A DNA stretch of 64,000 nucleotides, from contig JANQEU010000014.1 of the NCBI GenBank assembly GCA_028278225.1, forward strand, positions 1-64,000, in the 5' to 3' direction. The notes beneath the pieces were generated by a model that did not search any database, was not told where the DNA came from, and saw nothing but the letters and a program-made list of their open reading frames with translations. Position 1 is the stretch's first letter; every line of letters begins with the position of its first letter. The DNA comes from Cyclobacteriaceae bacterium (GTDB taxonomy: Bacteria > Bacteroidota > Bacteroidia > Cytophagales > Cyclobacteriaceae). Shown one piece after another: positions 1-5,913 of the stretch. Position numbers and translations under genes: made by a program.

Positions 1-93
1 AGATGTGAATTTTCGTCGTGTTTTTTTCATAGGTCTCAGTCAATTTAAACGTTTCTATTTTAACTAAGCCTATGGCCCGATTTTTAGGGAGTA

Positions 94-498
94 TTACACA
101 CCCACACAATGAAGATGAATTCTAATCTTATTTGTTTCATTCGCCTTGTAAGTAATCTTCAATTCTTCTCCTGATGTCGAAGGAGTCTTAGGTTGTTGAG
201 GTTCCTTAACAGATGATGCTCCACCAGTTGTATCATGTAACCAAAGTTGAAACTTCATTGTTGCGTTCATTGTAGCAGAGACTTGACATGATACCACGTA
301 AGAATTTCCATTATATATTCCATTTTCAATATCATAGTTAGCTCCGAAGAAATGATTTGGATCTTGCAATTCATCTTGAGTCGCTTCGAAGATCATTTTG
401 TTGTTCTCAATTCTATTAGTCTTTGTTGGATTGTTACTTCCCCAATGATTTAAACTCCAAGCGACCGGGTTTGTGAAATCTTCTTTGAAAATGGTCAC
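94..498 (-). CDS. Hypothetical small beta-rich protein
   Basis: I do not recognise this 134-residue protein. It has no signal peptide or membrane segment. It is rich in Asn, Thr and aromatic residues with alternating hydrophobic strands, and its start (FKEDFTNPVAWSLNHWG) resembles the first strand of carbohydrate-binding-module-like jelly rolls, which is only a fold-level impression. The start codon overlaps the stop of the upstream membrane-protein gene by an ATGA junction, so the two are probably translated from one mRNA. It lies in the AT-rich island and may be cargo. The product is short for a free-standing jelly roll, so a remnant of a larger protein is possible. Confidence 0.55.
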   Translation of the reverse strand: MTIFKEDFTNPVAWSLNHWGSNNPTKTNRIENNKMIFEATQDELQDPNHFFGANYDIENGIYNGNSYVVSCQVSATMNATMKFQLWLHDTTGGASSVKEPQQPKTPSTSGEELKITYKANETNKIRIHLHCVGV

Positions 499-800
499 CC
501 TGTCGACTTTTTTAGAGTCAACTTATCTACTTTCCTGTAAATGGGAAAAAGGAGAATTATGAAGATAAATGCCCCTAAAATGATTGTTAGAAGGTTAATT
601 TCATATGTTTGGGTAAGTATTTCCATGATTTGTTTACCAAAATGACTGTACCCAATACCTATTAAATCAATCATCCACAATAAGATTATTTTCCCTAATT
701 CGGTTATCAGCCCAGTAACAATTAAGGCAACTATTATGCTCACCCAGGATGTACCCCTTTTCAGTTCAAATGGAATAATTCTTAGGAAGACTTTCTTCAT
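495..800 (-). CDS. Small two-helix membrane protein
   Basis: A product of about 101 residues with two clear hydrophobic segments (around WVSIIVALIVTGLITELGK and INLLTIILGAFIFIILLFPI) separated by a short polar loop, ending in a basic tail. The start is placed at the ATG giving MKKVFLRI; an in-frame TTG eight codons upstream is possible. It precedes and overlaps the small beta-rich gene, forming a two-gene unit read leftwards. A perfect palindrome lies about 26 bp upstream of the chosen start. No family was recognised. Its presence in the island next to an XRE regulator would fit a small defence, immunity or cargo gene, but nothing in the sequence demonstrates that. Confidence 0.5.
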   Translation of the reverse strand: MKKVFLRIIPFELKRGTSWVSIIVALIVTGLITELGKIILLWMIDLIGIGYSHFGKQIMEILTQTYEINLLTIILGAFIFIILLFPIYRKVDKLTLKKSTG

Positions 801-825
801 GGTGAAATGGATATCACATAACAAC

Positions 826-854
826 CTGCTAACGAGACAATGTCTCGTTAGCAG
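826..854. repeat. Perfect 29-bp palindrome (14-bp arms)
   Basis: CTGCTAACGAGACA, one central base, then TGTCTCGTTAGCAG, with no mismatch. It lies between the XRE gene stop and the start of the small membrane-protein gene. It has no T-run directly after it, so a classical terminator is unlikely. It could be an operator for the XRE protein or a recombination hairpin of the attC kind found between gene cassettes. Confidence 0.7.
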
Positions 855-978
855 CTATATAAAGTTAGGAAAATAGCCTAAACTGGAGTGTGTAATTAAA
901 CCTTCGATGTATGTTCTGATGGTGGATCGTTTAAGAAATGACAGCAAAGAATGCTGCAAAATGAATGACTGAGCAAAA

Positions 979-1206
979 TCATCTGAAATCAAAAAGCTCA
1001 ACCACCTCAAGTTCAAGCCCATCAGCCAGCCTCTTTACCATTGTCAATTTAGCCTCAATCTCCCCTCTTTCAATTCTACCAACTTGGTTAAAAGAGACAT
1101 TCGACAAAACAGCTAAACGTTCTTGAGACATACCTTTCTCAAGCCTGATTCTCTTCAGGTTCTTGCCAAAATCAACGATAAATCTTTCAGAAGATCTCTT
1201 AACCAC
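979..1206 (-). CDS. XRE-family helix-turn-helix regulator
   Basis: A 75-residue protein consisting almost entirely of one Cro/CI-type helix-turn-helix. The pattern FGKNLKRIRLEKGMSQERLA, then LSNVSFNQVGRIERGE, then LADGLELEVVELF follows the five-helix XRE fold, with the recognition helix around residues 36-46. It has no extra domain, so it probably acts as a dimeric repressor or as the antitoxin-like partner of a neighbour. It is transcribed leftwards, in the same direction as the two small genes downstream and away from the HNH-like gene, so it may control either. The palindrome between it and the next gene is a natural candidate operator, but this is inference. Confidence 0.85.
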   Translation of the reverse strand: MVKRSSERFIVDFGKNLKRIRLEKGMSQERLAVLSNVSFNQVGRIERGEIEAKLTMVKRLADGLELEVVELFDFR

Positions 1207-1299
1207 ATACCAAAAGTTCGTTTTGTGGGGATGATTTATTAACCCATGCGTGGGGTATTTTGACTTGATTTGACTTAATTAGACCCTAACTGTGATGTA

Positions 1300-1938
1300 G
1301 TGGGTCTGGATTACAAGAAAATATTGACATCAAAACATAAGGCTTTAGCCGAAAGGAGTTTCAAAACCAAATTGGAATTGTTCCTTTTCTGGCAGGTCTA
1401 CAGAGAGGAAGACCTTGAATTTGAAATCACTGAGTTCCTTGATTTTGCTATTGAGAATCACATAGTAGACTGCTATGAGCAATCCTGGGGTCACGATTTG
1501 GATGCTCCTTTTTCGAAAAATAGAAAATACTCAGTGTCGAGAATTGATAAGCTAATTGGTGAATGGGAAAATGAAAATAACACTAGGACAAGTGAATTAA
1601 AAATAGCATATATCCAGAATTTTGATAAAGTACTTTCTCTGAAGGAATTGGAGTATGTTTTTCCTGAGAATCCAAAAGATCGTATTTGCTACTACACGGG
1701 TCTTTCGGATGCTGATTTTGAAAGAATGTGGACATCTGGGTTAATAAAAACCAAAAGAGCTAGAGGTAAGGTGATGGAGATAGATCGGTTGAATTCAAAT
1801 AAAGAATACACAAAAGATAATATTGTGTTGGCTTGCTACTGGGCGAATAATGCTAAGACCGATGAATTCACACTTAATGAATTTAAGAATGTAATTGGAC
1901 CAAGTATTGGTCAAGTCTTTCGGAATAGACTTTTGTGA
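1300..1938 (+). CDS. HNH-like nuclease-related protein
   Basis: A 212-residue protein. Residues about 130-200 carry a pattern known from HNH/treble-clef nucleases of phages and islands: CYYTG, then MEIDRLNSNKEYTKDNIVLA, then CYWANNAKTDEF. The usual zinc CxxC pairs are reduced to single Cys positions and the first H is replaced (MEIDR), so activity is uncertain. The N-terminal 120 residues are acidic and helical without a recognised domain. No ATG is available; the start is a GTG immediately after an in-frame open stretch, so a 5' truncation is possible. It is divergent from the XRE regulator. Confidence 0.55.
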   Translation: MGLDYKKILTSKHKALAERSFKTKLELFLFWQVYREEDLEFEITEFLDFAIENHIVDCYEQSWGHDLDAPFSKNRKYSVSRIDKLIGEWENENNTRTSELKIAYIQNFDKVLSLKELEYVFPENPKDRICYYTGLSDADFERMWTSGLIKTKRARGKVMEIDRLNSNKEYTKDNIVLACYWANNAKTDEFTLNEFKNVIGPSIGQVFRNRLL

Positions 1939-2049
1939 AAATTGGGAGTCATGAAATCTCCTTTCTAGCTTCATGGGATTTGGAAAAGTGCCTTTCAAGG
2001 AATCAAAAAATGCTTACAAGGGATTTTGATAAAGTATCAAATTTAATTC

Positions 2050-2256
2050 TTGTATATCCTGAAAAGTTACGGGACATATACTATCACAATCCCTGAATTG
2101 ATTAAAGCTCCCAAGGGATGTATAGAGTGTGTGATCGTTCATGAACTCTGTCATCTAGTTCACCATGATCATACAAGAAAGTTTTTTGAATTACAGACTA
2201 AAGAGATGCCTGATTGGGAGAAATGGAAGGGGAGATTGGAGAGGGTAATGGTATAG
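2050..2256 (+). pseudogene. C-terminal fragment of a YgjP-type (M48-like) metallopeptidase
   Basis: The 68 codons match only the end of YgjP/DUF45-type zinc metalloproteins: LIKAP-CIE-VIVHELCHLVHHDHT, with the HExxH-like HELCH motif, then the typical tail MPDWEKWKGRLE. Full-length members are about 230 residues and carry a WGSC region before this part, which is absent here; the fragment opens with a TTG codon after unrelated sequence. In known genomes these proteins are often neighbours of restriction-modification genes, so this may be the scar of a lost defence locus. I regard it as a remnant and not as a functional gene. Confidence 0.65.
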
Positions 2257-2260
2257 CCAA

Positions 2261-2291
2261 TTGAATGACAGGTTTTATAGAAATGCATTTG
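2261..2291 (+). promoter_or_regulatory. Candidate Bacteroidota-type promoter of the YcaO/SagB operon
   Basis: TTG, a 20-base spacer, then TGCATTTG. This matches the Bacteroidota sigma factor pattern (TTTG, 19-21 bases, TAnnTTTG) with one mismatch in the -7 box. It ends 34 bp before the first gene of the peptide-modification operon. Confidence 0.4.
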
Positions 2292-2325
2292 TTATTAAAT
2301 TATGGTCTAACATTCTAAGAAATGA

Positions 2326-2943
2326 ATGCCAGACAATAACTTATTTGCGAAAAGTCTTGAATTAACCATTGAGTTGAATAAGAATCTTAGGGTCGCAACA
2401 CATAAATTCAAATATGTTCTTGGAAATTTTAGTGGAGATACCTTTACTTGGGATATACCTAAAGAAGTATCATCTCCAGATATTCAAGTAGAAAATGATG
2501 GAGAGAATAAACCTGGTGTAGTTCCTAGCAGTGATGGCACACAACTAATAGTAACGAATCTGATACCTGTGCCAGAAGGTCAAAATAAAACTATTGAGTT
2601 TTCATATACAGACTCATCTGGGGCTTTTATTAGTCGGAACATTACCAATAGCGTTGCTTTTTACAGAGCAGAAATCTTTCATTCTTTTCCAGTTATGTAT
2701 GTTGAAGTAAAAATTAGGCTGCCTCGATTTTCAAGGTTGCTAAAAGAAGTTGGAGCAAAATCTGCTGATGATCATGAGATCAAATTCATCGAGAAAGATA
2801 TTCCTGCAGAGGGAGAAGAAAAATTTCCAATATTCTTCATAAGAAGAAACTGGCTTAGCATAATTTTAGCCATTCTTACTTTCTTAATGACAACAATTGC
2901 TAGTATCATAATCGGGGATTTATGGGATCTATTAAGTAAATGA
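2326..2943 (+). CDS. Tail-anchored protein of unknown function, first gene of the RiPP-type operon
   Basis: A 205-residue protein not recognised as any family. Residues 1-165 are polar and look beta-rich. Residues about 172-198 (WLSIILAILTFLMTTIASIIIGDLW) form one hydrophobic helix preceded by Arg-Arg, so it probably sits in the inner membrane with its bulk in the cytoplasm. Its stop overlaps the start of the precursor-peptide gene in an ATGA junction, which implies translational coupling and a shared role. By position it could be an immunity protein, a scaffold replacing the missing E1-like partner, or part of export. No RRE-like or ThiF-like signature is visible by eye. Confidence 0.6.
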   Translation: MPDNNLFAKSLELTIELNKNLRVATHKFKYVLGNFSGDTFTWDIPKEVSSPDIQVENDGENKPGVVPSSDGTQLIVTNLIPVPEGQNKTIEFSYTDSSGAFISRNITNSVAFYRAEIFHSFPVMYVEVKIRLPRFSRLLKEVGAKSADDHEIKFIEKDIPAEGEEKFPIFFIRRNWLSIILAILTFLMTTIASIIIGDLWDLLSK

Positions 2944-3122
2944 ACATGAAGCAAAAAAAGACGATTAAAAATCAAAAGCATCAATTAAAAATTCTAGAGA
3001 TGAAGGAATCAATATTTAGTATCGATCTCTATCAAAGCTTGACTAATTCCAATTATGGTAGCAGCTGTGGTAGTAGTTGTGGAGGAGGAGGAAGTTGTGG
3101 TAAATGCAGAACAAACAATTAA
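2940..3122 (+). CDS. Putative TOMM/LAP precursor peptide, Gly/Ser/Cys-rich core
   Basis: A 60-residue peptide with the two-part design of ribosomal peptide natural-product precursors. Residues 1-38 are a Lys/Gln/Glu-rich, probably helical leader ending in SIDLYQSLTNS. Residues 39-60 are a core, YGSSCGSSCGGGGSCGKC followed by RTNN. Cys sits at 43, 47, 53 and 56; three Ser-Cys pairs, each next to Gly, resemble the sites that become fused oxazole-thiazole rings in microcin B17. The gene is coupled to the upstream gene by ATGA and overlaps the YcaO start by 19 bases, so it is embedded in the operon. ATG codons at 1 and 3 are both possible. The modification state is inferred from context. Confidence 0.8.
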   Translation: MNMKQKKTIKNQKHQLKILEMKESIFSIDLYQSLTNSNYGSSCGSSCGGGGSCGKCRTNN

Positions 3123-4393
3123 ATAAAGCACCTAGGTCAACTTTTGAAAAGCTTGGATCATTGTTTGAAATGGCCATAATACCATCTTACAATGATGAAC
3201 CAAAATTTTTTCAGTATCGGGCAAAACTTAAATCCGATGATAATGATGAATACATTGGCTTTGGGTGTGATAAATACAAAGAAATAGCCCTTATAAAAGC
3301 GATTTATGAGTCAATTGAGAGAAGGTCATTGAAGTTTGTAGCTGAAGGAACAAAGGAGTCTATCTATGATAAGTCAAACGAACACTTAGATCCTAGGATT
3401 GTGTCAGGCTTCAGTCATTCTCAGCTTAAGGAGTCAGAGTTTTCTCAAATGAAAATTCATGATAATTCAGAGTTTTCATGGGTAGAGGTTGAATCTCCAA
3501 ATGAATCAGGAAAGATTTGGATTCCAAGTCAACTAGTATTTTGGCCTTATTGTTTGAATGATGAGCCAATTCTACGATTTCCTTCAACAAACGGATCTTC
3601 ATGTGACAATTTAGAAATCTTAGCTAGGTGTAAGAGTATTTTGGAATTGTTTGAGAGGGATGCATTCATGATTGCTTTTTTAACTAAAAGACCATTTTAC
3701 AGAATTCAAAAAGACCTAATCAGTGATCCAGATTTAATTAAAATATTCAAAATTTATGAACGCTATAATCTTGAGCTACACCTTTCATTGATTGAATCAA
3801 ATTGGGACTTTCCGGTTGTTGTTGCTACAATTATAGATTCAACTAAAATTGGGCCAACACTGACGATCGGGCTAAAATGTCATTTTAATATTAATGAAGC
3901 AATGAAAGGGGCTATTTATGAAGCGCAACAAATGAGACCTTTTTTAAGAGATTATATACTAGAAAATGATGAAAAAAGATGTTTAGACAATCATGAGATT
4001 GTTGATTATTGGACGCGAGCAGTCTACTGGTCATACTCAGATAATCTTGAAGACATATCCTTCATTTATTCTGAAGAAATGGATCAAATGGATAAGTATA
4101 TTGAAAAATGGTCTTTAACTGATAGTCAAGGTAATGACTGGGATCAAACCTATCAAAATCTATTAAGAGCTGTGAAGAAATCTAATTCACATATTTATTT
4201 TTATACGGCCAATGATTCACTTCTTGATGACTTAGGAGTCCATGTGACTAAAGCAATCATCCCTGAAGCACATCCCATTTATTTGGATGAGAGGTATCCT
4301 TACCTGAACTCCCTAAACCTAAGCCGATCAATTAATAAATATGGTCCAAGGTGGAATGATATAAATAGCAGACCAATACACCCATTTGCATAA
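3104..4393 (+). CDS. YcaO-family cyclodehydratase (azoline-forming)
   Basis: 429 residues, full length for a stand-alone YcaO domain. The three ATP/Mg-binding patches of the family are present: YESIERRS (Glu69, Glu72, Arg73), ELFERDA (Glu181, Glu184, Arg185, Asp186) and YEAQQMR (Glu273, Gln276, Arg278). The C-terminus RPIHPFA resembles the proline-rich tail that azoline-forming YcaO proteins insert into their active site. Known members use ATP to cyclise Cys, Ser or Thr of a precursor to azolines, usually with an E1-like or Ocin-ThiF partner that binds the leader; no partner is seen here. The gene lies between the Cys-rich peptide gene and a SagB-type dehydrogenase, which supports TOMM chemistry over the methanogenesis or ribosomal YcaO roles. 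Confidence 0.88.
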   Translation: MQNKQLNKAPRSTFEKLGSLFEMAIIPSYNDEPKFFQYRAKLKSDDNDEYIGFGCDKYKEIALIKAIYESIERRSLKFVAEGTKESIYDKSNEHLDPRIVSGFSHSQLKESEFSQMKIHDNSEFSWVEVESPNESGKIWIPSQLVFWPYCLNDEPILRFPSTNGSSCDNLEILARCKSILELFERDAFMIAFLTKRPFYRIQKDLISDPDLIKIFKIYERYNLELHLSLIESNWDFPVVVATIIDSTKIGPTLTIGLKCHFNINEAMKGAIYEAQQMRPFLRDYILENDEKRCLDNHEIVDYWTRAVYWSYSDNLEDISFIYSEEMDQMDKYIEKWSLTDSQGNDWDQTYQNLLRAVKKSNSHIYFYTANDSLLDDLGVHVTKAIIPEAHPIYLDERYPYLNSLNLSRSINKYGPRWNDINSRPIHPFA

Positions 4394-4400
4394 ATTTAAA

Positions 4401-5114
4401 ATGTCAGATTTTCCTCCGTTTATACAAGACACTCGAATAATCAAATGGGAAGCTGAAGAGAATTTCAATTCTTTATCAACAAACCCTGGCTACAAGGTGT
4501 ATGCTAGGATGCCAAAAATTGATTTGACTATTCCTGTAAATAGAAAAAATGTATTCTTAAAAGATGTATTGCTCAAACGAGAATCGCATCGGGATTTTAG
4601 CTCAAAAGAATTTGATTTTGATGAAGTTTCCGAAATCTTATATTCGATTCGTGAAATACCGGAAGTATCGAAGAATTTTACTCGAAGAACATATCCATCA
4701 GCTGGTGCGTTATATCCAATTGAAGTATATCTGATTTCATTAAATTGCGACAACTTAGAAAAAGGAGTTTTTCACTATTCAGTTAGAGACCATAGTCTAA
4801 CCAAATTGCTGCTTGAAGATGTTTCATCACTCGTTATAGATGCAACTAATGACGAACATATAGATAGAGCGGCTTGCGTCCTTATATTTACTATTGTATA
4901 TAATAGATTTTATCCAAAATATGGCCAGAGAGGAATAAGATATGCACTGATTGAACTAGGACATTTGGTTCAAAATATCAACCTTACAATTACCGGAATG
5001 AAAAAAGGATGTTATGAAATTGGAGGATTTATTGATACTGATATTAATGAACTTTTAGATATAAGAGAGGAGTCAGAAGGAGCTCTATTGATGATGGCCT
5101 TGGGAAATATATAA
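4401..5114 (+). CDS. SagB/McbC-type FMN dehydrogenase (azoline oxidase)
   Basis: A 237-residue nitroreductase-fold protein of the SagB subfamily. Visible markers are LLKRESHRDFS (FMN phosphate-binding start of the fold), RRTYPSAGALYPIEVYL, GVFHYSVRDHSL, KYGQRGIRYALIELGHLVQN and the closing EIGGFIDTDINELL. Lys173-Tyr174 corresponds to the KY pair needed for azoline oxidation in McbC/BalhB. Such enzymes oxidise thiazolines and oxazolines to aromatic azoles using FMN. The start is set at the ATG giving MSDFPPF; a TTG five codons earlier overlaps the YcaO stop. Being third after the peptide and YcaO genes, it completes a minimal azole-forming set. No transporter follows. Confidence 0.85.
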   Translation: MSDFPPFIQDTRIIKWEAEENFNSLSTNPGYKVYARMPKIDLTIPVNRKNVFLKDVLLKRESHRDFSSKEFDFDEVSEILYSIREIPEVSKNFTRRTYPSAGALYPIEVYLISLNCDNLEKGVFHYSVRDHSLTKLLLEDVSSLVIDATNDEHIDRAACVLIFTIVYNRFYPKYGQRGIRYALIELGHLVQNINLTITGMKKGCYEIGGFIDTDINELLDIREESEGALLMMALGNI

Positions 5115-5202
5115 TTCTATGGTCAAAATCAATGTGAAAAATTAGAGTATGTAGATTCGTATGTAAGAAATGAAGATGGTGTAAACTCTAAGAAATGGGT
5201 TA

Positions 5203-5219
5203 GTGGAGCCGGCGGGATT
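5203..5219. repeat. Duplicated tmRNA 3' end (attachment-site copy)
   Basis: GTGGAGCCGGCGGGATT is identical to the 17 bases at the 3' end of ssrA, but the sequence beyond it does not continue into a T-arm. This is the expected product of site-specific integration at the tmRNA 3' end. Confidence 0.7.
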
Positions 5220-5291
5220 ATCTGACGATGATCCCTTCTTACCTAAAGTCATAATCAAAATGGACAACCTGCCGGTTGTAAATCCGATTCG

Positions 5292-5327
5292 ACCGAAAAC
5301 CCAAAAGCAAAGCTTTCGGTTTTCTTT
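5292..5327 (+). terminator. Weak hairpin with T-rich tail before the ssrA 3' end
   Basis: ACCGAAA, a 15-base loop, TTTCGGT, then TTTCTTT. The T-rich side faces rightwards, so it may stop island transcripts coming from the SagB gene before they run antisense into ssrA. The stem is short. Confidence 0.35.
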
Positions 5328-5357
5328 CTCATCGGCTTCTACCCATTTTGATTCATT

Positions 5358-5374
5358 GTGGAGCCGGCGGGATT
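5358..5374. repeat. tmRNA 3' end copy of the direct repeat (attachment site)
   Basis: The genuine partner of the 17-bp repeat. It continues into the T-loop (GGTTCGAATCCCGC on the reverse strand), so the functional tmRNA end has been kept here. Confidence 0.7.
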
Positions 5375-5758
5375 CGAACCCGCGTCCAGATAAGGAAATG
5401 ATCTACCCTCTACATGCTTAGTTGATCCTTACAATCTCACAAACAAGCTGGCGGAACAACGGCCCACTTGCCTGCCAGTCACTGGATTTCGCCCTGAATT
5501 AGTAACCTCAACAGGACTAGTCTTTTATCGTGACACCCTTAACTCCGGCCAAAAAGACGAAAACCGGAAGGATGTGGCCCGGGATCGTCGCTGGACGGTC
5601 AACCGTTTAAGCCTGTTAATTCAACAATGTCGAATTAGGCAGCCATGGCGTATCTAGGTTCGCCAATTATAAGTTGAGCATATTGCTTACGGATGCATAC
5701 TCAACACCCGACATGGCAGGTATACCATTTGCACTTCCTGTCGATTCCAGTCGGCCCC
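5359..5758 (-). ncRNA. ssrA: tmRNA (transfer-messenger RNA)
   Basis: Read on the reverse strand, the 5' end GGGGCCGACTGGAATCGACA and the 3' end with GGTTCGAATCCCGCCGGCTCC form the tRNA-like acceptor (seven pairs, one G-U) and T-arm. About 95-125 bases in, a tag frame reads GGC GAA CCT AGA TAC GCC ATG GCT GCC TAA, that is GEPRYAMAA then stop (5635-5664). The AMAA ending and GE start match tags of Cytophaga-like bacteria. The length of about 400 nt is normal for a one-piece tmRNA. It frees stalled ribosomes and marks the product for proteolysis. CCA is not fully encoded. Its 3' end is the insertion site of the neighbouring island. Confidence 0.96.
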
Positions 5759-5778
5759 ATATTTCAATGAACGGTCTG

Positions 5779-5786
5779 CAAAAATA
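5779..5786 (-). promoter_or_regulatory. Candidate -7 box of the ssrA promoter
   Basis: On the reverse strand the box reads TATTTTTG, an exact TAnnTTTG match, 21 bases before the mature tmRNA 5' end. A TTG lies 18 bases further upstream. The distance leaves a short 5' leader to be trimmed, as known for tmRNA. Confidence 0.5.
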
Positions 5787-5913
5787 GGATATTAATCAGC
5801 AATCCAATAACGAAATAATCATATCGATAGGTTCAGCTAAGTTGCCATTGTATGAGAAATGTCATTCACCGGTCCTGTTTATCTAACTATCTTTTTAGAA
5901 AAATAGGATTACC

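Larger units (their letters stand above)
1..5357. mobile_element. Right part of a genomic island inserted at the tmRNA gene
   Basis: The stretch left of ssrA is visibly AT-richer than the rest of the window and holds accessory-type genes (XRE regulator, HNH-like protein, gene fragment, RiPP-type cluster). A 17-bp copy of the tmRNA 3' end sits at 5203-5219, and the genuine one is at 5358-5374. Integrases of islands commonly use the tmRNA 3' end as attachment site and leave such a duplication. No integrase is visible here; it would lie left of the window or be lost. The exact left border is outside the window, so the extent given is an inference. Confidence 0.6.

Noticed and set aside
2940-3122. 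Cys-rich peptide as a metallothionein or lasso/lanthipeptide precursor
   Set aside because: Neighbours are YcaO and SagB, with no LanM, LanB or B1/B2 proteins, and the Gly/Ser/Cys pattern fits azole formation better.
5358-5400. T-arm-like sequence suggesting a tRNA gene
   Set aside because: It is the tRNA-like end of tmRNA; no anticodon arm follows and the tag frame lies further inside.
5203-5421. Open frame MEPAGLSDDD across the ssrA 3' end
   Set aside because: It overlaps tmRNA and the att copy and has no protein-like character; the RNA gene explains the sequence.
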